Both the position numbers and the translations under genes were made by a program. A DNA stretch of 40,163 bases from Bdellovibrionota bacterium (lineage in GTDB: Bacteria; Bdellovibrionota; UBA1018; CAUJDS01), in NCBI GenBank assembly GCA_963169695.1, contig CAUJDS010000075.1, positions 1 to 40,163 of the forward strand. Direction: 5' to 3'. The stretch's first letter is position 1. Every line of letters begins with the position of its first letter. The notes under the pieces are model-generated. The model ran no database searches, was not told the DNA's origin, and saw only the letters and a program-made list of their open reading frames with translations. Below, piece by piece: positions 1-8,775 of the stretch.

Positions 1-1257
1 GGAATCCGAGAAGTCGGCCCTTTTACAGAGACTAGCAGCCTCAGAAACGCATGCGTTCAGGTCTATCCCGGTATTATCCTGGGGAAGTGGGGATAGGTAG
101 CTGAGGTAGTTCTTTGGAAGTTTGCCAAAACTTGGTCGAAAGCTCATTCCGTGCGAAAAATGCCCTGCAAGACCAATAGCAGTAAGTAGAATCATTCCAA
201 AAATGGAGTATTGAAAGATTTCTTTTTGAGAAAAGAGTCCTTTTTCTCGAAAGGGCCTTTCTATAAATCGCCAGGACAAAGCCCCGCAAATAAGGCTCAG
301 CCCAATTAAGGTCCATTGAAGTAGCGATGGAAGAACCGAGTCATATCGTATTTTAAAAAAAGCAAAGAGTGGTTGATGCCACAAATAGATGCTGTAGCTC
401 ATGAGTCCGATCGCCACCAGGGGGCGAGATCCCAGTATTCGCCCGAGGGGAGAATTACTACTAGTAAAACCCAAAATGAACAAAGTGCCTACCGTGGGTA
501 CCAGTGCAAAAAAACTTGGAAACGCAGTAGTATGGTCAAAAGCTGCAATCGAGAAAATGATGAGAGCGAGCCCCAGCCCTTCCCCAAGATTTGTTAGCCA
601 ATGAGGGAGAGGTGTCCTTGCTGAAAATGATTGCCCCGCCAGAGAAAGAAAGACACCGAGAAGGAGTTCCCACCCTCGATAGGGCAACAAATAAAAATTG
701 GCGCTCGGATGGAGCGGTCCATTGAACTGCGAATGTAAAAGACTGGCAATTCCCACTAGGCCTAACGCCCAATAGAGCCGTGGCATGCGACGGCAGAGAA
801 GTAAGCATGCCGGAAATAAGAAGTAGAATTGTTCTTCAATCGCCAAGCTCCATGTATGCATGAGAGGTTTGAGCTCTGTGGCAGACTCAAAGTATCCAGT
901 CTTACGAAAGAAGTGGAGGTTGGATGCGAAGGCCGAGATTGCAACGAGGCTCTGAGAAAAATCCTTCATTTCGTTAGGAAGAAGGACGAACCAAGCAGCG
1001 ATTGAGCTCACTAGGGCCACGGAGAAAAGAGCGGGCAGTAAGCGTCTGGCTCTGCGCTCGTAAAATCGTCGAAAAGAAAACTCCCCGCCTTTTTCTATTT
1101 CGCCGTTTAGGACGGATGTAATTAAATAGCCACTAATGACAAAAAAGACATCGACTCCAACGTATCCCCCCTGAAAGCCAGGAACTCCGGCATGGTAGAG
1201 AAGCACTGGAAGGACCGCCAGCGCTCTGAGGCCATCAATTTCTTTTCTGTATTGCAT
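1..1257 (-). CDS. Acyltransferase family 3 (OafA/YrhL type), C-terminus beyond window edge
   Basis: The reading frame is open from ATG at 1257 down to base 1 (419 codons, no stop), so the gene continues outside the window. The N-terminus reads MQYRKEIDGLRALAVLPVLL, and R11 with H22 forms the R-x10-H motif of membrane acyltransferase 3 proteins. It is followed by YVGVDVFFVISGYLIT, FYERRARRLLPAL, HTWSLAIEEQFY and YSIYLWHQP, all family hallmarks, with about ten hydrophobic segments up to residue 375. The region from about residue 395 looks like the linker into the periplasmic SGNH domain of OafA-type enzymes. Such proteins O-acylate lipopolysaccharide, peptidoglycan or exopolysaccharide at the inner membrane; the substrate cannot be read here. 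It is divergent from the histidine kinase at 1472. The ribosome site (GGGTGA) is weak. Confidence 0.93.
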   Translation of the reverse strand, partial: MQYRKEIDGLRALAVLPVLLYHAGVPGFQGGYVGVDVFFVISGYLITSVLNGEIEKGGEFSFRRFYERRARRLLPALFSVALVSSIAAWFVLLPNEMKDFSQSLVAISAFASNLHFFRKTGYFESATELKPLMHTWSLAIEEQFYFLFPACLLLCRRMPRLYWALGLVGIASLLHSQFNGPLHPSANFYLLPYRGWELLLGVFLSLAGQSFSARTPLPHWLTNLGEGLGLALIIFSIAAFDHTTAFPSFFALVPTVGTLFILGFTSSNSPLGRILGSRPLVAIGLMSYSIYLWHQPLFAFFKIRYDSVLPSLLQWTLIGLSLICGALSWRFIERPFREKGLFSQKEIFQYSIFGMILLTAIGLAGHFSHGMSFRPSFGKLPKNYLSYLSPLPQDNTGIDLNACVSEAASLCKRADFSDS

Positions 1258-1318
1258 TTCACCCATCAACTTACAGAAACTGTGGCAAATTCCCAAGTTG
1301 GTATCACATGGATTTTAA

Positions 1319-1347
1319 ATACTAGATTAGGCCCCTATACCTGCCAA
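1319..1347 (-). promoter_or_regulatory. Candidate sigma70 promoter of the acyltransferase gene
   Basis: On the minus strand TTGGCA (1347-1342) is followed after exactly 17 nt by TAGTAT (1324-1319), 62 nt upstream of the start codon at 1257. The -35 matches consensus at five of six positions and the -10 at four. Pattern match only. Confidence 0.4.
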
Positions 1348-1471
1348 ATAGAGTCGTAATTAAAGTTCAACGGGACCAAAATTCTGTTTATTTCGGCCAC
1401 CCCCTGGTAAGTATTGCCGGGTCGTTTGACGCGGCTGTCTATTGTTATAATGAAAGCTGAGGACGCCATAC

Positions 1472-3121
1472 ATGACCATTCCCGAAGGGAATCAGCGCTC
1501 AACCTCGATTCGCTTGCGAGTGGGGCTCTTTGTTGGGGCGCTGGTCTTGGTAAGCGTATTGGGATCGGCTGTTAGTCTCTACCAAATCACGCGAGTGAAT
1601 CGTACCTTGGATTCAATCAATCGAACGGCAGTTCCTTTGGCGCAGCTTCTCGCAAAAATGCGCTCGGACTCAGAAATCTTTAAGCGAGAATTAGAAAGAC
1701 GCCTCAGCGTCACACAATGGAAGGAACCCAGCTGGCGACCTCAGAATCTTCCTCAGTGGATCGAAGATATTTTCAAAAGTGAAATCGATCGTGCACGAGA
1801 GTTGGCCAAAGAAGAGGGATCTTGGACCGATGCGACAGATCGGGAGCGTTTCTCGGACTGGGTAGATCGAGTGGATCAGCAGTTTCGTGGACTTCAAGAA
1901 AAGACCAATGTCCTCTATGGGCTATTGAGCTCCAAGAATCCTTCGGAGGCAACGACGATCTATCCTCAATGGTCTTCTCTGCTTGATCAATGGAGCCGAG
2001 AAGTACGTTTCGGTGCGAGAGAAGCCGAGCGGTCCATACGCAAAAGTCTGTCAGGCGCCGAAGATCGTGTCTCTCAATTGAGGACCGGATTGCAGATTGT
2101 CCTGGCGGGAGTGATTCTCCTTTCGCTATTTTTGCTTTGGCTGGGAGAAAGGGCCCTTCGTCCCTTGAGCGAACTGACTGATTTGGCGCGAGACATTACT
2201 CGACGAGGTCTCAAGCGCGAAGACAAAGATCAGCTTCCCCACGATCTATTGAATCGATCGGATGAAGTCAGTCAGCTTGCCCTGGAGTTTCGTCGTATGG
2301 CTACGGCACTCTTGGAGCGAGAAAAAACCGTCGAAGCTCAAAAGAGTCGACTTGAAGAACAGAATAAGATGGAGCGACAACTTCAAGAACGTCTCCGCAT
2401 AGCAGAGCATCTTGCAGGAGTGGGTCGGCTTTCAGCACAGGTGGCTCATGAGGTCCGAAATCCATTGCACTCTATCGGACTCGAAGCAGAGATGGCATTG
2501 GAAGCCTGTCAGTCGCAACGATTGCCGGTAGTCAAGCAGGCGGTGCAATCCATTTTGACTTCTGTGGATCGGCTAGAAAAAATCACAGATAACTATCTCA
2601 AGCTGTCGCGTCTATCCGCTGGTGAGCGTGGTCGCTGTCATCTCCTGGAGCTATTGCAATCCGTCCTTGCAACCTATGCGCCTGTTTGCGAGTCTCAGGG
2701 TGTTCAGGTCGATTGGAAGTCCGAGGAGGGCGGCAATTACTGGGTCATGGGTGATGCTGAGGCTTTGGAGCAAGTTTTTGGCAACTTGTTTCGAAACAGT
2801 CTGCAAGCCATTGAAGGTCGGGGGAATCGAATACGTTGGAGTGCGGGCAACGCAGAGTCCGGTCGAGTATGGATTCGGATTGAGGATGACGGACCTGGCA
2901 TCGATCAAGAAATTCAAGATAAACTCTTTCGACCATTTGTGACGACCAAGGCACAGGGGACGGGGCTTGGCCTTTCGTTTGTGAAGCAAGTCATTGAGGA
3001 TCACGGCGGTCAGATTCAATATCAGAAAGCCATCGATCAAGGTGGAGCATGTTTCGAGATTTTTTTGCCAACATTTCAGGAAGTGAAGAATAAATCAGAT
3101 GATCAAAATCTTACTCGTTGA
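1472..3121 (+). CDS. Membrane sensor histidine kinase (HAMP, HisKA, HATPase_c)
   Basis: This 549-residue sensor kinase has a transmembrane helix at about residues 16-40, an extracytoplasmic region of about 160 residues, a second helix at about 205-228, a HAMP-like linker starting LRPLSELTDLARDI, and a HisKA domain with the phospho-accepting H326 in VAHEVRNPL. The ATPase domain shows an N box (NLFRNSLQAI), a G1 box (DDGPGI) and a G2 box (GTGLGLSF), so it should be catalytically competent. GAGGA at 1459-1463 is a ribosome site 8 nt before ATG. The gene overlaps the following NtrC-type regulator by 23 nt, the usual arrangement of an NtrB/NtrC-like pair, so the kinase very probably phosphorylates that protein. 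The periplasmic sensor domain is not one I recognise, so the signal is unknown. Confidence 0.93.
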   Translation: MTIPEGNQRSTSIRLRVGLFVGALVLVSVLGSAVSLYQITRVNRTLDSINRTAVPLAQLLAKMRSDSEIFKRELERRLSVTQWKEPSWRPQNLPQWIEDIFKSEIDRARELAKEEGSWTDATDRERFSDWVDRVDQQFRGLQEKTNVLYGLLSSKNPSEATTIYPQWSSLLDQWSREVRFGAREAERSIRKSLSGAEDRVSQLRTGLQIVLAGVILLSLFLLWLGERALRPLSELTDLARDITRRGLKREDKDQLPHDLLNRSDEVSQLALEFRRMATALLEREKTVEAQKSRLEEQNKMERQLQERLRIAEHLAGVGRLSAQVAHEVRNPLHSIGLEAEMALEACQSQRLPVVKQAVQSILTSVDRLEKITDNYLKLSRLSAGERGRCHLLELLQSVLATYAPVCESQGVQVDWKSEEGGNYWVMGDAEALEQVFGNLFRNSLQAIEGRGNRIRWSAGNAESGRVWIRIEDDGPGIDQEIQDKLFRPFVTTKAQGTGLGLSFVKQVIEDHGGQIQYQKAIDQGGACFEIFLPTFQEVKNKSDDQNLTR

Positions 3122-4442
3122 TGATGATGTTCAGTCGTTGGATTCCACCCGCAGGATTCTGGAATTTGCCGGATATGAAGTCCTGACGGCGGCAGACGGC
3201 CAAGAAGCGCTTGATTGTGTTCGTGCCCACCGACGGGAGGTGGACCTCGTGGTGTCGGATGTACGCATGCCTCGAATGACGGGGATGGAATTTCTTAAGG
3301 CCCTCAAGGTGAATGTTCCTTCGGTTCCGGTTGTTTTGATGACGGCCTTTGGTCGAGTGGAAGATGCGGTATGGGCGATGAAGTGGGGCGCGGTAGATTT
3401 TCTGAGCAAACCCTTTCGACGTGATGCACTTTTGGATGCTGTGCAATCCGCATTGAGTCGCGTTCACTCTGGGAGCGCTGAATCTCAGGATCGACTGGTT
3501 GGCGAATCCGAGGCAATGAAAGACTTGCGGATGATGATTGATCAGGTGGCCAATTCCGATGCAACTACCCTTGTCTTGGGTGAGAGTGGCGTTGGTAAGG
3601 AACTCGTAGCTCGTTCGATTCACGAAAAGAGTCCCCGCTCCAAAGCTCCTTTCGTTGCCGTAAACTGCGCTGCTATTCCAGAGACCCTCATGGAGTCCGA
3701 GCTCTTTGGCTATGAGAGGGGTGCCTTTTCGGGCGCGCTTCATGCCAAGCGAGGCTTGTTTGAGGAAGCGCAGAAAGGCGTACTCTTGCTGGATGAAATT
3801 GGAGATATGCCGTTGGGCCTTCAGGCCAAGCTGCTGAGAATTTTGCAAGATGGTGAAGTACGTCGGTTGGGCTCTAACGAGATTCGACGATTCGAGGGAA
3901 GGGTCATAGCCTCTACCCATCAGGACCTTAGGGCTTTGGTCTCAGCAGGGCTCTTTCGAGAGGACCTGCTTTTTCGATTGGATGTGATCCAGGTCAATGT
4001 ACCACCCTTGAGAGAGCGTCGAAGTGATGTGGAGCTTCTAGCCGTTAGTTACTTGTCGCGATTGAATGAAAAGCACTCCAAATCTATTCGCACTATTGCG
4101 CCGCCTGCTTTGAAAGTCCTCAGAGAATACGCATGGCCAGGCAACGTGCGAGAGTTGATCAATGTGATAGAGCGTGCAGTCGTGCTCTGTAAGACCACAG
4201 AGATCCAGGAGTGTGACCTTCCTGATCATCTCCTTCGCGCTAGGTTTCATTCTGAGAAATTAGAACCGAAGGTGCTCGGAGATCATATTGCCGTACCGTT
4301 GGGAAGCAAGCTCAAGGACGTCGAACAGCTTTTAATCGAAAAAACCCTTGAAGCTACCGATGGCGATAAGTCAATGACCGCGAAGCTATTGGGAGTGAAT
4401 TCGCGCACGATCTACCGCAAACTCGAAAAGCGAGGGGAGTGA
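3099..4442 (+). CDS. Sigma54-dependent response regulator (NtrC family)
   Basis: This 447-residue transcription activator contains a receiver domain (acidic pocket D8-D10, phospho-acceptor D54 in LVVSDVRMP, conserved K104 in FLSKPF), a central AAA+ sigma54-interaction domain (Walker A GESGVGKE at 161-168, Walker B LLLDEIGDMP near 230, arginine-finger region FREDLLFRLDV) and a C-terminal Fis-type helix-turn-helix (TAKLLGVNSRTIYRKL). Phosphorylation by the adjacent kinase should drive oligomerisation and opening of sigma54 promoters. The sigma54-contact loop reads GAFSGA (208-213) instead of the commoner GAFTGA. The start overlaps the kinase 3' end, implying translational coupling. Target genes are not evident in the window. 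Confidence 0.95.
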   Translation: MIKILLVDDDVQSLDSTRRILEFAGYEVLTAADGQEALDCVRAHRREVDLVVSDVRMPRMTGMEFLKALKVNVPSVPVVLMTAFGRVEDAVWAMKWGAVDFLSKPFRRDALLDAVQSALSRVHSGSAESQDRLVGESEAMKDLRMMIDQVANSDATTLVLGESGVGKELVARSIHEKSPRSKAPFVAVNCAAIPETLMESELFGYERGAFSGALHAKRGLFEEAQKGVLLLDEIGDMPLGLQAKLLRILQDGEVRRLGSNEIRRFEGRVIASTHQDLRALVSAGLFREDLLFRLDVIQVNVPPLRERRSDVELLAVSYLSRLNEKHSKSIRTIAPPALKVLREYAWPGNVRELINVIERAVVLCKTTEIQECDLPDHLLRARFHSEKLEPKVLGDHIAVPLGSKLKDVEQLLIEKTLEATDGDKSMTAKLLGVNSRTIYRKLEKRGE

Positions 4443-4487
4443 TTATCCGCCGTCGCGCCGAACTCAAACGCAAATTGAAATAAAAAA

Positions 4488-5243
4488 TCAGCGATGCAAG
4501 TACCACTTCTGTCCGCAGAGTGGGGATTCACTAGCGAGTTTAATTTTGCGAGGCAAATAGTCACTCGCGATTCTAGGGTTCATTCCGTAAGCAAATCCAT
4601 GCATCCAATGGTGATGCACGCGACAGAGTTCATCTGCGATGCTCCCTGTGTCAGACGGCATTCGCCGATGCGGACAATCGAGCAGAATCCATTCCATAGA
4701 CTGCGCAGTTGCACGCTGAACCAGGTGCACTTTGCGATCGGGATAACCCGAGAGTGGACTGTTCTGAAAAAGTGAGGCTAAGATTCGGATATCATCCTGG
4801 CCGGAGTCGACGAGGTGAGGCCAGCGTTTTTGCAGGCAGATGCGGCCAGCCTTCCACGCACTTTTTTCGATGGAGTTCATGAGGGCTGGCTTTTCGCCAG
4901 ACGGCGTTTTTTCCAAGAGGGACTGAAGGGACCAAGCCTGTACCGTCCATACCGTCTCCTCAAACCGCTTTAAGAATTCCTCAGGATACGTTTCATGAAG
5001 CACGGATTCAAATTCGCTCGAAAGAGTCGTATTAGATATTTGATTGAGAAGTGGAAGGTGCTCCCGGATCTCCGGCGCCAAGACACGTTGCAAGAGGTGC
5101 TCGTGTTGAGCTTCATTCACTTCAAAGTCCGAAAGCCACTGATGGGTCAATGCGTGAAGGTCAATCAAGTCTTGAAACCAACGGTGGTGCTCAAAGCTCG
5201 CCTGTCTGAGGTGCCATGGGGTCGACTGCATGGCCTTCATCAT
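4488..5243 (-). CDS. Hypothetical cytoplasmic protein with C-terminal Cys/His motif
   Basis: A 251-residue protein without signal peptide or membrane segment. I do not recognise the family. The last 62 residues hold a cysteine/histidine pattern: DCPHRR (C190, H192), DELCRVHHHW (C207, H210-212), then PLCGQKWYL (C243). This order resembles metal- or ligand-binding ends of V4R/hydrocarbon-binding-type domains, but that is only a resemblance. The start is supported by AAGGGAG 6 nt before a tandem ATG-ATG. It lies 72 nt downstream of the 962-residue gene on the same strand, so the two probably form one transcript and one functional unit. It converges with the NtrC-type gene (45-nt gap); no clear terminator hairpin is visible there. 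Confidence 0.82.
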   Translation of the reverse strand: MMKAMQSTPWHLRQASFEHHRWFQDLIDLHALTHQWLSDFEVNEAQHEHLLQRVLAPEIREHLPLLNQISNTTLSSEFESVLHETYPEEFLKRFEETVWTVQAWSLQSLLEKTPSGEKPALMNSIEKSAWKAGRICLQKRWPHLVDSGQDDIRILASLFQNSPLSGYPDRKVHLVQRATAQSMEWILLDCPHRRMPSDTGSIADELCRVHHHWMHGFAYGMNPRIASDYLPRKIKLASESPLCGQKWYLHR

Positions 5244-5315
5244 AAAGCACTCCCTTGGAGAAGTGCGAGAAAAGACGCGAAATTTTTAGCATGACGCGGC
5301 TTTCCAGGTTCCGCG

Positions 5316-8204
5316 CTAGAACTGTATTCCGCGGATCAACTCGAGGAGTTCTTTGCGCCTGCGGTCTTGTTCAGAGTGGGAGCGAAGGATCTCATTGCCG
5401 GTGTCTTTGAGAATATCGGTATCGCGGCAAAGCTTGATGCCTTGGGCGATTTCACCCCAGGTTGGATGTTCTAAGTCTTTGACAAGGTCCCAAATCAATT
5501 CCACCAAGAGGCGATTGGCTGACCCAAGGTGGAGTGACATGCCTTTTTCGGTAGAAAACCGCACGCCCGGAATAGGGTGCTGGCTTCGTTCGATGCGTAA
5601 GATGGCAACATGGGGAGGAAGCATTCCAGAGATTCTTACTTCGTGATGAAGGGGGAGTGCCACGCGCTCACGTTCGGGAAGGAGCGAAACAATTTCTTTC
5701 CAGTTGAGCTGACCTTCTTGCCCGACCATCTGAAAAACTCCGCCATGATTCTTGGAGAAGGCTTCCATGTTTTGAATCGCTTTGACAAAGAGAGCGGCTA
5801 CTGGAATTTCTTGGCCTTGGGCTAAGCCTTCTTGGATCTGCTTGAGAACTTTGAGTGGCTCGTACGGTAGCTGAAAAGCAAAGTCTGCCCAGCGAGAATT
5901 TTCGAGATCCACGGGGCTCTTAATGGCTTCGACCAGCGCCTTAGGAATGGGCAGGAATTTGATGGATTGTTCTTTTAGGACGATTTTTCCTTTGCGACTT
6001 TCGCCAAAGTGCTTCAACCAATGTGTCGTTTGCTGAGATTCCAAATAGGCAGCAATGGGATCCAGCCAAGTGTTATCTGGAAAGGCCACCAAAAACCGAT
6101 GTCCATTGAGGCTGGCATCCAATGGATTACCCGGACGGATCACTCGTAGCGCCGGGCCTTGTTCACTGGATGAGGCCGATAACTCAAGGCAATGCTGAAG
6201 GGGCTCGTCTTTGAGAGGTACCAAGGTCATCGAACCGAGGGACTCACGCTCTTGGATCTGCCGAACCGTCGCCAACTGTCCGAGGGGGACCGTACGTTTT
6301 CTGAAATCTTCAAGCGCAGTGAGTTGCGCGCCATCTTCTTGTCCTGGCCAATGCTCCAGCCACTCTTGCTGCGTGTTGGGACTCTGATTTCGAAAGATCT
6401 TCCAATTGGTACCGGTCGGCGGATCCGAGTAGGCAGATCGCAAAGCTTCGTCGATGAAGCGCGGGACTTCAATATGGCTTCGAATCCATCCGGTTGCTTT
6501 GACTCGCAAAGGGCGATTGTCTCGACGATTTTCGACGCTGTAATCTCTGGCAAAGAAATAAAGGTAGCGTGGAAAAATAGGGCGATTCAGGGGCAGGGAA
6601 TGTTGCATTCCCGAGAGGTCCCATTCGCAGATAAGGCGTGCTTTTTCGAATAGAAAACGTAGCAGCGGTGATCCATCCGTCGGTGAGAGGGGCTCTTCAC
6701 GCGCCCACCAAAGGAGTCCACCTGGTCGAAGTTTGGTCATAGCCACGCAAGCTTGCAGTCCACCTAAGGTCGAGGTGGGGCCTCGCATTTTCTTGAAGTA
6801 AGGAAGTTGCTCCACCTGTTTTTTGAACTGAAAACTTTCGGCATTGCGACCCTGCGCGCGCACGGCTTTTTCCTCTAAGACAAATGCGATGCGAGCGGAT
6901 TCGATATCCGAGAGGTGGGGCGTTTGGCCGTGGCTCCCGTTGGGACCCCAGCTCATTTGCAATTGCTCGCGCTGATGAGACTCGAGACCATTGCCCAATC
7001 CCCACATGGGAGCGGGAGATGGCTCGCGCCAGAGGAGCAGGATTTCGGACATCAATAGTTGGAAGCTGTAGGACTCCAGGCCAACCCATTCCAAGTTCTG
7101 AGGCCCCGCACGTAGCAAGCCTCCGTCTCTCAGTGTGGGACAAAAACCAATGGACTTAGTGGCGAGTGTGTTTTTTTGCAAACTTGCAGCATCAAATCCA
7201 AAGGACGCCATCTTGCTCCACAGTCCTGAGTAGAAACGGTCGTCGTACCCTTCGAAGCCGCCGCCTTTGGCTTCGTTCTTTCGAAGTTGAAGAAAAATCG
7301 TACTCAGGAGGCTCGGTCCTTCTTGCTTGAGATCCCACTCACGTACGGTGCGGGCAATCTGCTCTTGTATGTGCTTGGAGGGAGAGTACCAAGAATAGAG
7401 ATTGGGACGAGTAATCTGCCAGCCGCCCCGATTGAGGGGGACCTTGGGCCGGATGGTGTGGCAGAGGGACCAATTCACATGGCCCAAGTCTTCCGTTCTC
7501 CAGGTTCGAATACCGCGATCGGACCAAGACTTTAGCAGGAAGACTTGCGCAAGGTACATCAAGGCGACTTCTTCAAAGTAGGAGAGCAGGGCCTTTTCTT
7601 GCTCGGGCGTGCGATGGAGGGAGAGCCATTCGCGCAGAGGGTCCTCAGAACTCGTCGCGCTCAATCCTCCGACTCGCGAGAGGTGCTCGTAGAGTGCCTG
7701 GCGGCGGCTGCGATTGAGGGAGAGGAGGGTTCTCTGTGACTTATGCAGGTCAGTAATGATCTCTTGCGCCAAAATACGGAGCGGCGTGACATAGAACTGC
7801 GCTGTGGAGGGTTGGCCCACATCCACGGGCTTCTTTTCTTTGAACTCTTTGATTGGCATGGACTCGCCAGTTGGGATTCGATCCAGAAGCACTGGGATAG
7901 CAGAGGTGGTTTCTTCGATATCCTCTTCCAGCCAATCATGGATTTCGTCGCGCATTCCATTGAAGAAGTCAGACTGCCCTGTGTCAACCAAGGCTCGCTG
8001 GTCCAGAAAATGCTGGGCCGGATGCTCCGGCGTAGGCGGAGGAGTGTAGCTCCCTACGCCGAGGTCTTCTGTGATGAGAAAGCTGCGAGGCTCGATGTCT
8101 TTTTCCATAGCGTATTCGGTAGGTGGCCGGACCCCTAGAGATATCGCGCCGTCAGCTTTCTGGCGAGCATGACGAGTAAAAAAAATTCTTCCCCGCGAAA
8201 TCAC
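5316..8204 (-). CDS. Large hypothetical protein with methyltransferase-like segment
   Basis: A 962-residue, tryptophan-rich cytoplasmic protein. The GTG start at 8204 is favoured by AGGA 9 nt upstream; an in-frame ATG at 8108 (residue 33) lacks a ribosome site. Residues 1-130 look disordered (Pro/Glu-rich); 140-300 are helical. Around residues 470-570 the order 'helix, LRPGGLLWW, LRFLFEKARLICEWDLS, FPRYLYFFARD' resembles the strand 5 to 7 half of N6-adenine DNA methyltransferases, in which GG-containing strand 5 precedes a hairpin and the target-recognition region. I find neither an NPPY/DPPY catalytic motif nor a glycine-rich SAM loop before it, so this would be a degenerate, non-catalytic relative. 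It is the first gene of a two-gene unit with the Cys/His protein. Function unknown. Confidence 0.85.
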   Translation of the reverse strand: MISRGRIFFTRHARQKADGAISLGVRPPTEYAMEKDIEPRSFLITEDLGVGSYTPPPTPEHPAQHFLDQRALVDTGQSDFFNGMRDEIHDWLEEDIEETTSAIPVLLDRIPTGESMPIKEFKEKKPVDVGQPSTAQFYVTPLRILAQEIITDLHKSQRTLLSLNRSRRQALYEHLSRVGGLSATSSEDPLREWLSLHRTPEQEKALLSYFEEVALMYLAQVFLLKSWSDRGIRTWRTEDLGHVNWSLCHTIRPKVPLNRGGWQITRPNLYSWYSPSKHIQEQIARTVREWDLKQEGPSLLSTIFLQLRKNEAKGGGFEGYDDRFYSGLWSKMASFGFDAASLQKNTLATKSIGFCPTLRDGGLLRAGPQNLEWVGLESYSFQLLMSEILLLWREPSPAPMWGLGNGLESHQREQLQMSWGPNGSHGQTPHLSDIESARIAFVLEEKAVRAQGRNAESFQFKKQVEQLPYFKKMRGPTSTLGGLQACVAMTKLRPGGLLWWAREEPLSPTDGSPLLRFLFEKARLICEWDLSGMQHSLPLNRPIFPRYLYFFARDYSVENRRDNRPLRVKATGWIRSHIEVPRFIDEALRSAYSDPPTGTNWKIFRNQSPNTQQEWLEHWPGQEDGAQLTALEDFRKRTVPLGQLATVRQIQERESLGSMTLVPLKDEPLQHCLELSASSSEQGPALRVIRPGNPLDASLNGHRFLVAFPDNTWLDPIAAYLESQQTTHWLKHFGESRKGKIVLKEQSIKFLPIPKALVEAIKSPVDLENSRWADFAFQLPYEPLKVLKQIQEGLAQGQEIPVAALFVKAIQNMEAFSKNHGGVFQMVGQEGQLNWKEIVSLLPERERVALPLHHEVRISGMLPPHVAILRIERSQHPIPGVRFSTEKGMSLHLGSANRLLVELIWDLVKDLEHPTWGEIAQGIKLCRDTDILKDTGNEILRSHSEQDRRRKELLELIRGIQF

Positions 8205-8377
8205 GCGGCTTCTTCCTGATGTGGAGTGTTAAAGGCGCTTTTGGCTTTTTAGGCGCTGACTACGCGCCTATTATTGGTTTCCGAAATCTTCGTCGAAAGA
8301 AATGCTTCACGAAGAAAGTCCTTGAAGTTGGAGGACGGGACATATCTGTAGTTGAGGCAACAACCAGAGTTGCCCAG

Positions 8378-8408
8378 CCCCAGCAAGGCGGGTTTGAAGC
8401 TAGGAAGT
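8378..8408 (+). repeat. Left arm of 31-bp perfect inverted repeat
   Basis: Begins CCCCAGCAAGGCGGG and ends AGCTAGGAAGT. Its exact reverse complement lies at 9006-9036, so the two arms bracket the HNH pseudogene and leader remains (659 bp from end to end). A diverged direct copy occurs at about 16694-16724 upstream of the intact HNH gene, where similarity continues through GATGACAGGA. Confidence 0.9.
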
Positions 8409-8524
8409 TAGCAATGGATGACAGGAAGGGAACCAACGAGGGTGAGGGGGCTTCGGCTTTGATTAAATACATTTTATATATGTAGTATAACGAATCCCTA
8501 CTAGGACCTGAAAGGTACCCCTTC

Positions 8525-8562
8525 GTCGTACAGTACGACAAGGGCTTGTTACTCGAGAAGCC
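8525..8562 (+). repeat. Palindrome GTCGTAC-A-GTACGAC plus adjoining stem-loop (degenerate HNH element)
   Basis: A perfect 7+1+7 palindrome at 8525-8539 is followed at once by a 5-bp stem GGCTT (8543-8547) / AAGCC (8558-8562) with a 10-nt loop. The same arrangement occurs upstream of the intact HNH gene at 16865-16901, where the stem is GGCCT/AGGCC. The T-A to C-G change is a compensatory pair, which argues that the stem is real. Confidence 0.7.
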
Positions 8563-8579
8563 TGAAGTGAAGCTAGCTT

Positions 8580-8639
8580 TTCCGATTGTGACTTAATTGT
8601 GAGTGCAAAATATAATGCAGATGATTTTTCTCTTGGCGC
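8580..8639 (+). repeat. Conserved 60-nt leader block, copy 1
   Basis: Begins TTCCGATTGTGACTTA and ends CTTGGCGC. It aligns without gaps to 16953-17012, with seven differences by my count. TATAAT at 8611-8616 corresponds to TAAAAT at 16984-16989 and may be a conserved -10 element, although no well-spaced -35 is seen. Further patches of similarity continue to about 8730 (CTTTCATT.AGAGCG). Confidence 0.8.
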
Positions 8640-8775
8640 GTTGAAAATGGGTTTCATTTGTTTCTCTTCAAAAATTGCTCGACCTTTCTTATCGCGATGC
8701 TAAGGCTTCCAGCTTTCATTCAGAGCGACGCATGTTCAATTTGCGGGAAGGATTCTGCTCTTAAGAATCAAAGCA

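Noticed and set aside
1426-1451. TTGACG and TATAAT upstream of the histidine kinase gene
   Set aside because: Both boxes look good, but the spacer is only 14 nt, too short for sigma70. The -10 alone may be real; I did not list a promoter.
3111-3920. 269-residue minus-strand frame
   Set aside because: Lies wholly inside the NtrC-type regulator, no ribosome site, composition of a shadow frame.
8219-8541. Short frames on both strands in the gene-poor island
   Set aside because: No ribosome sites, and the DNA is explained as decayed HNH-element leader.
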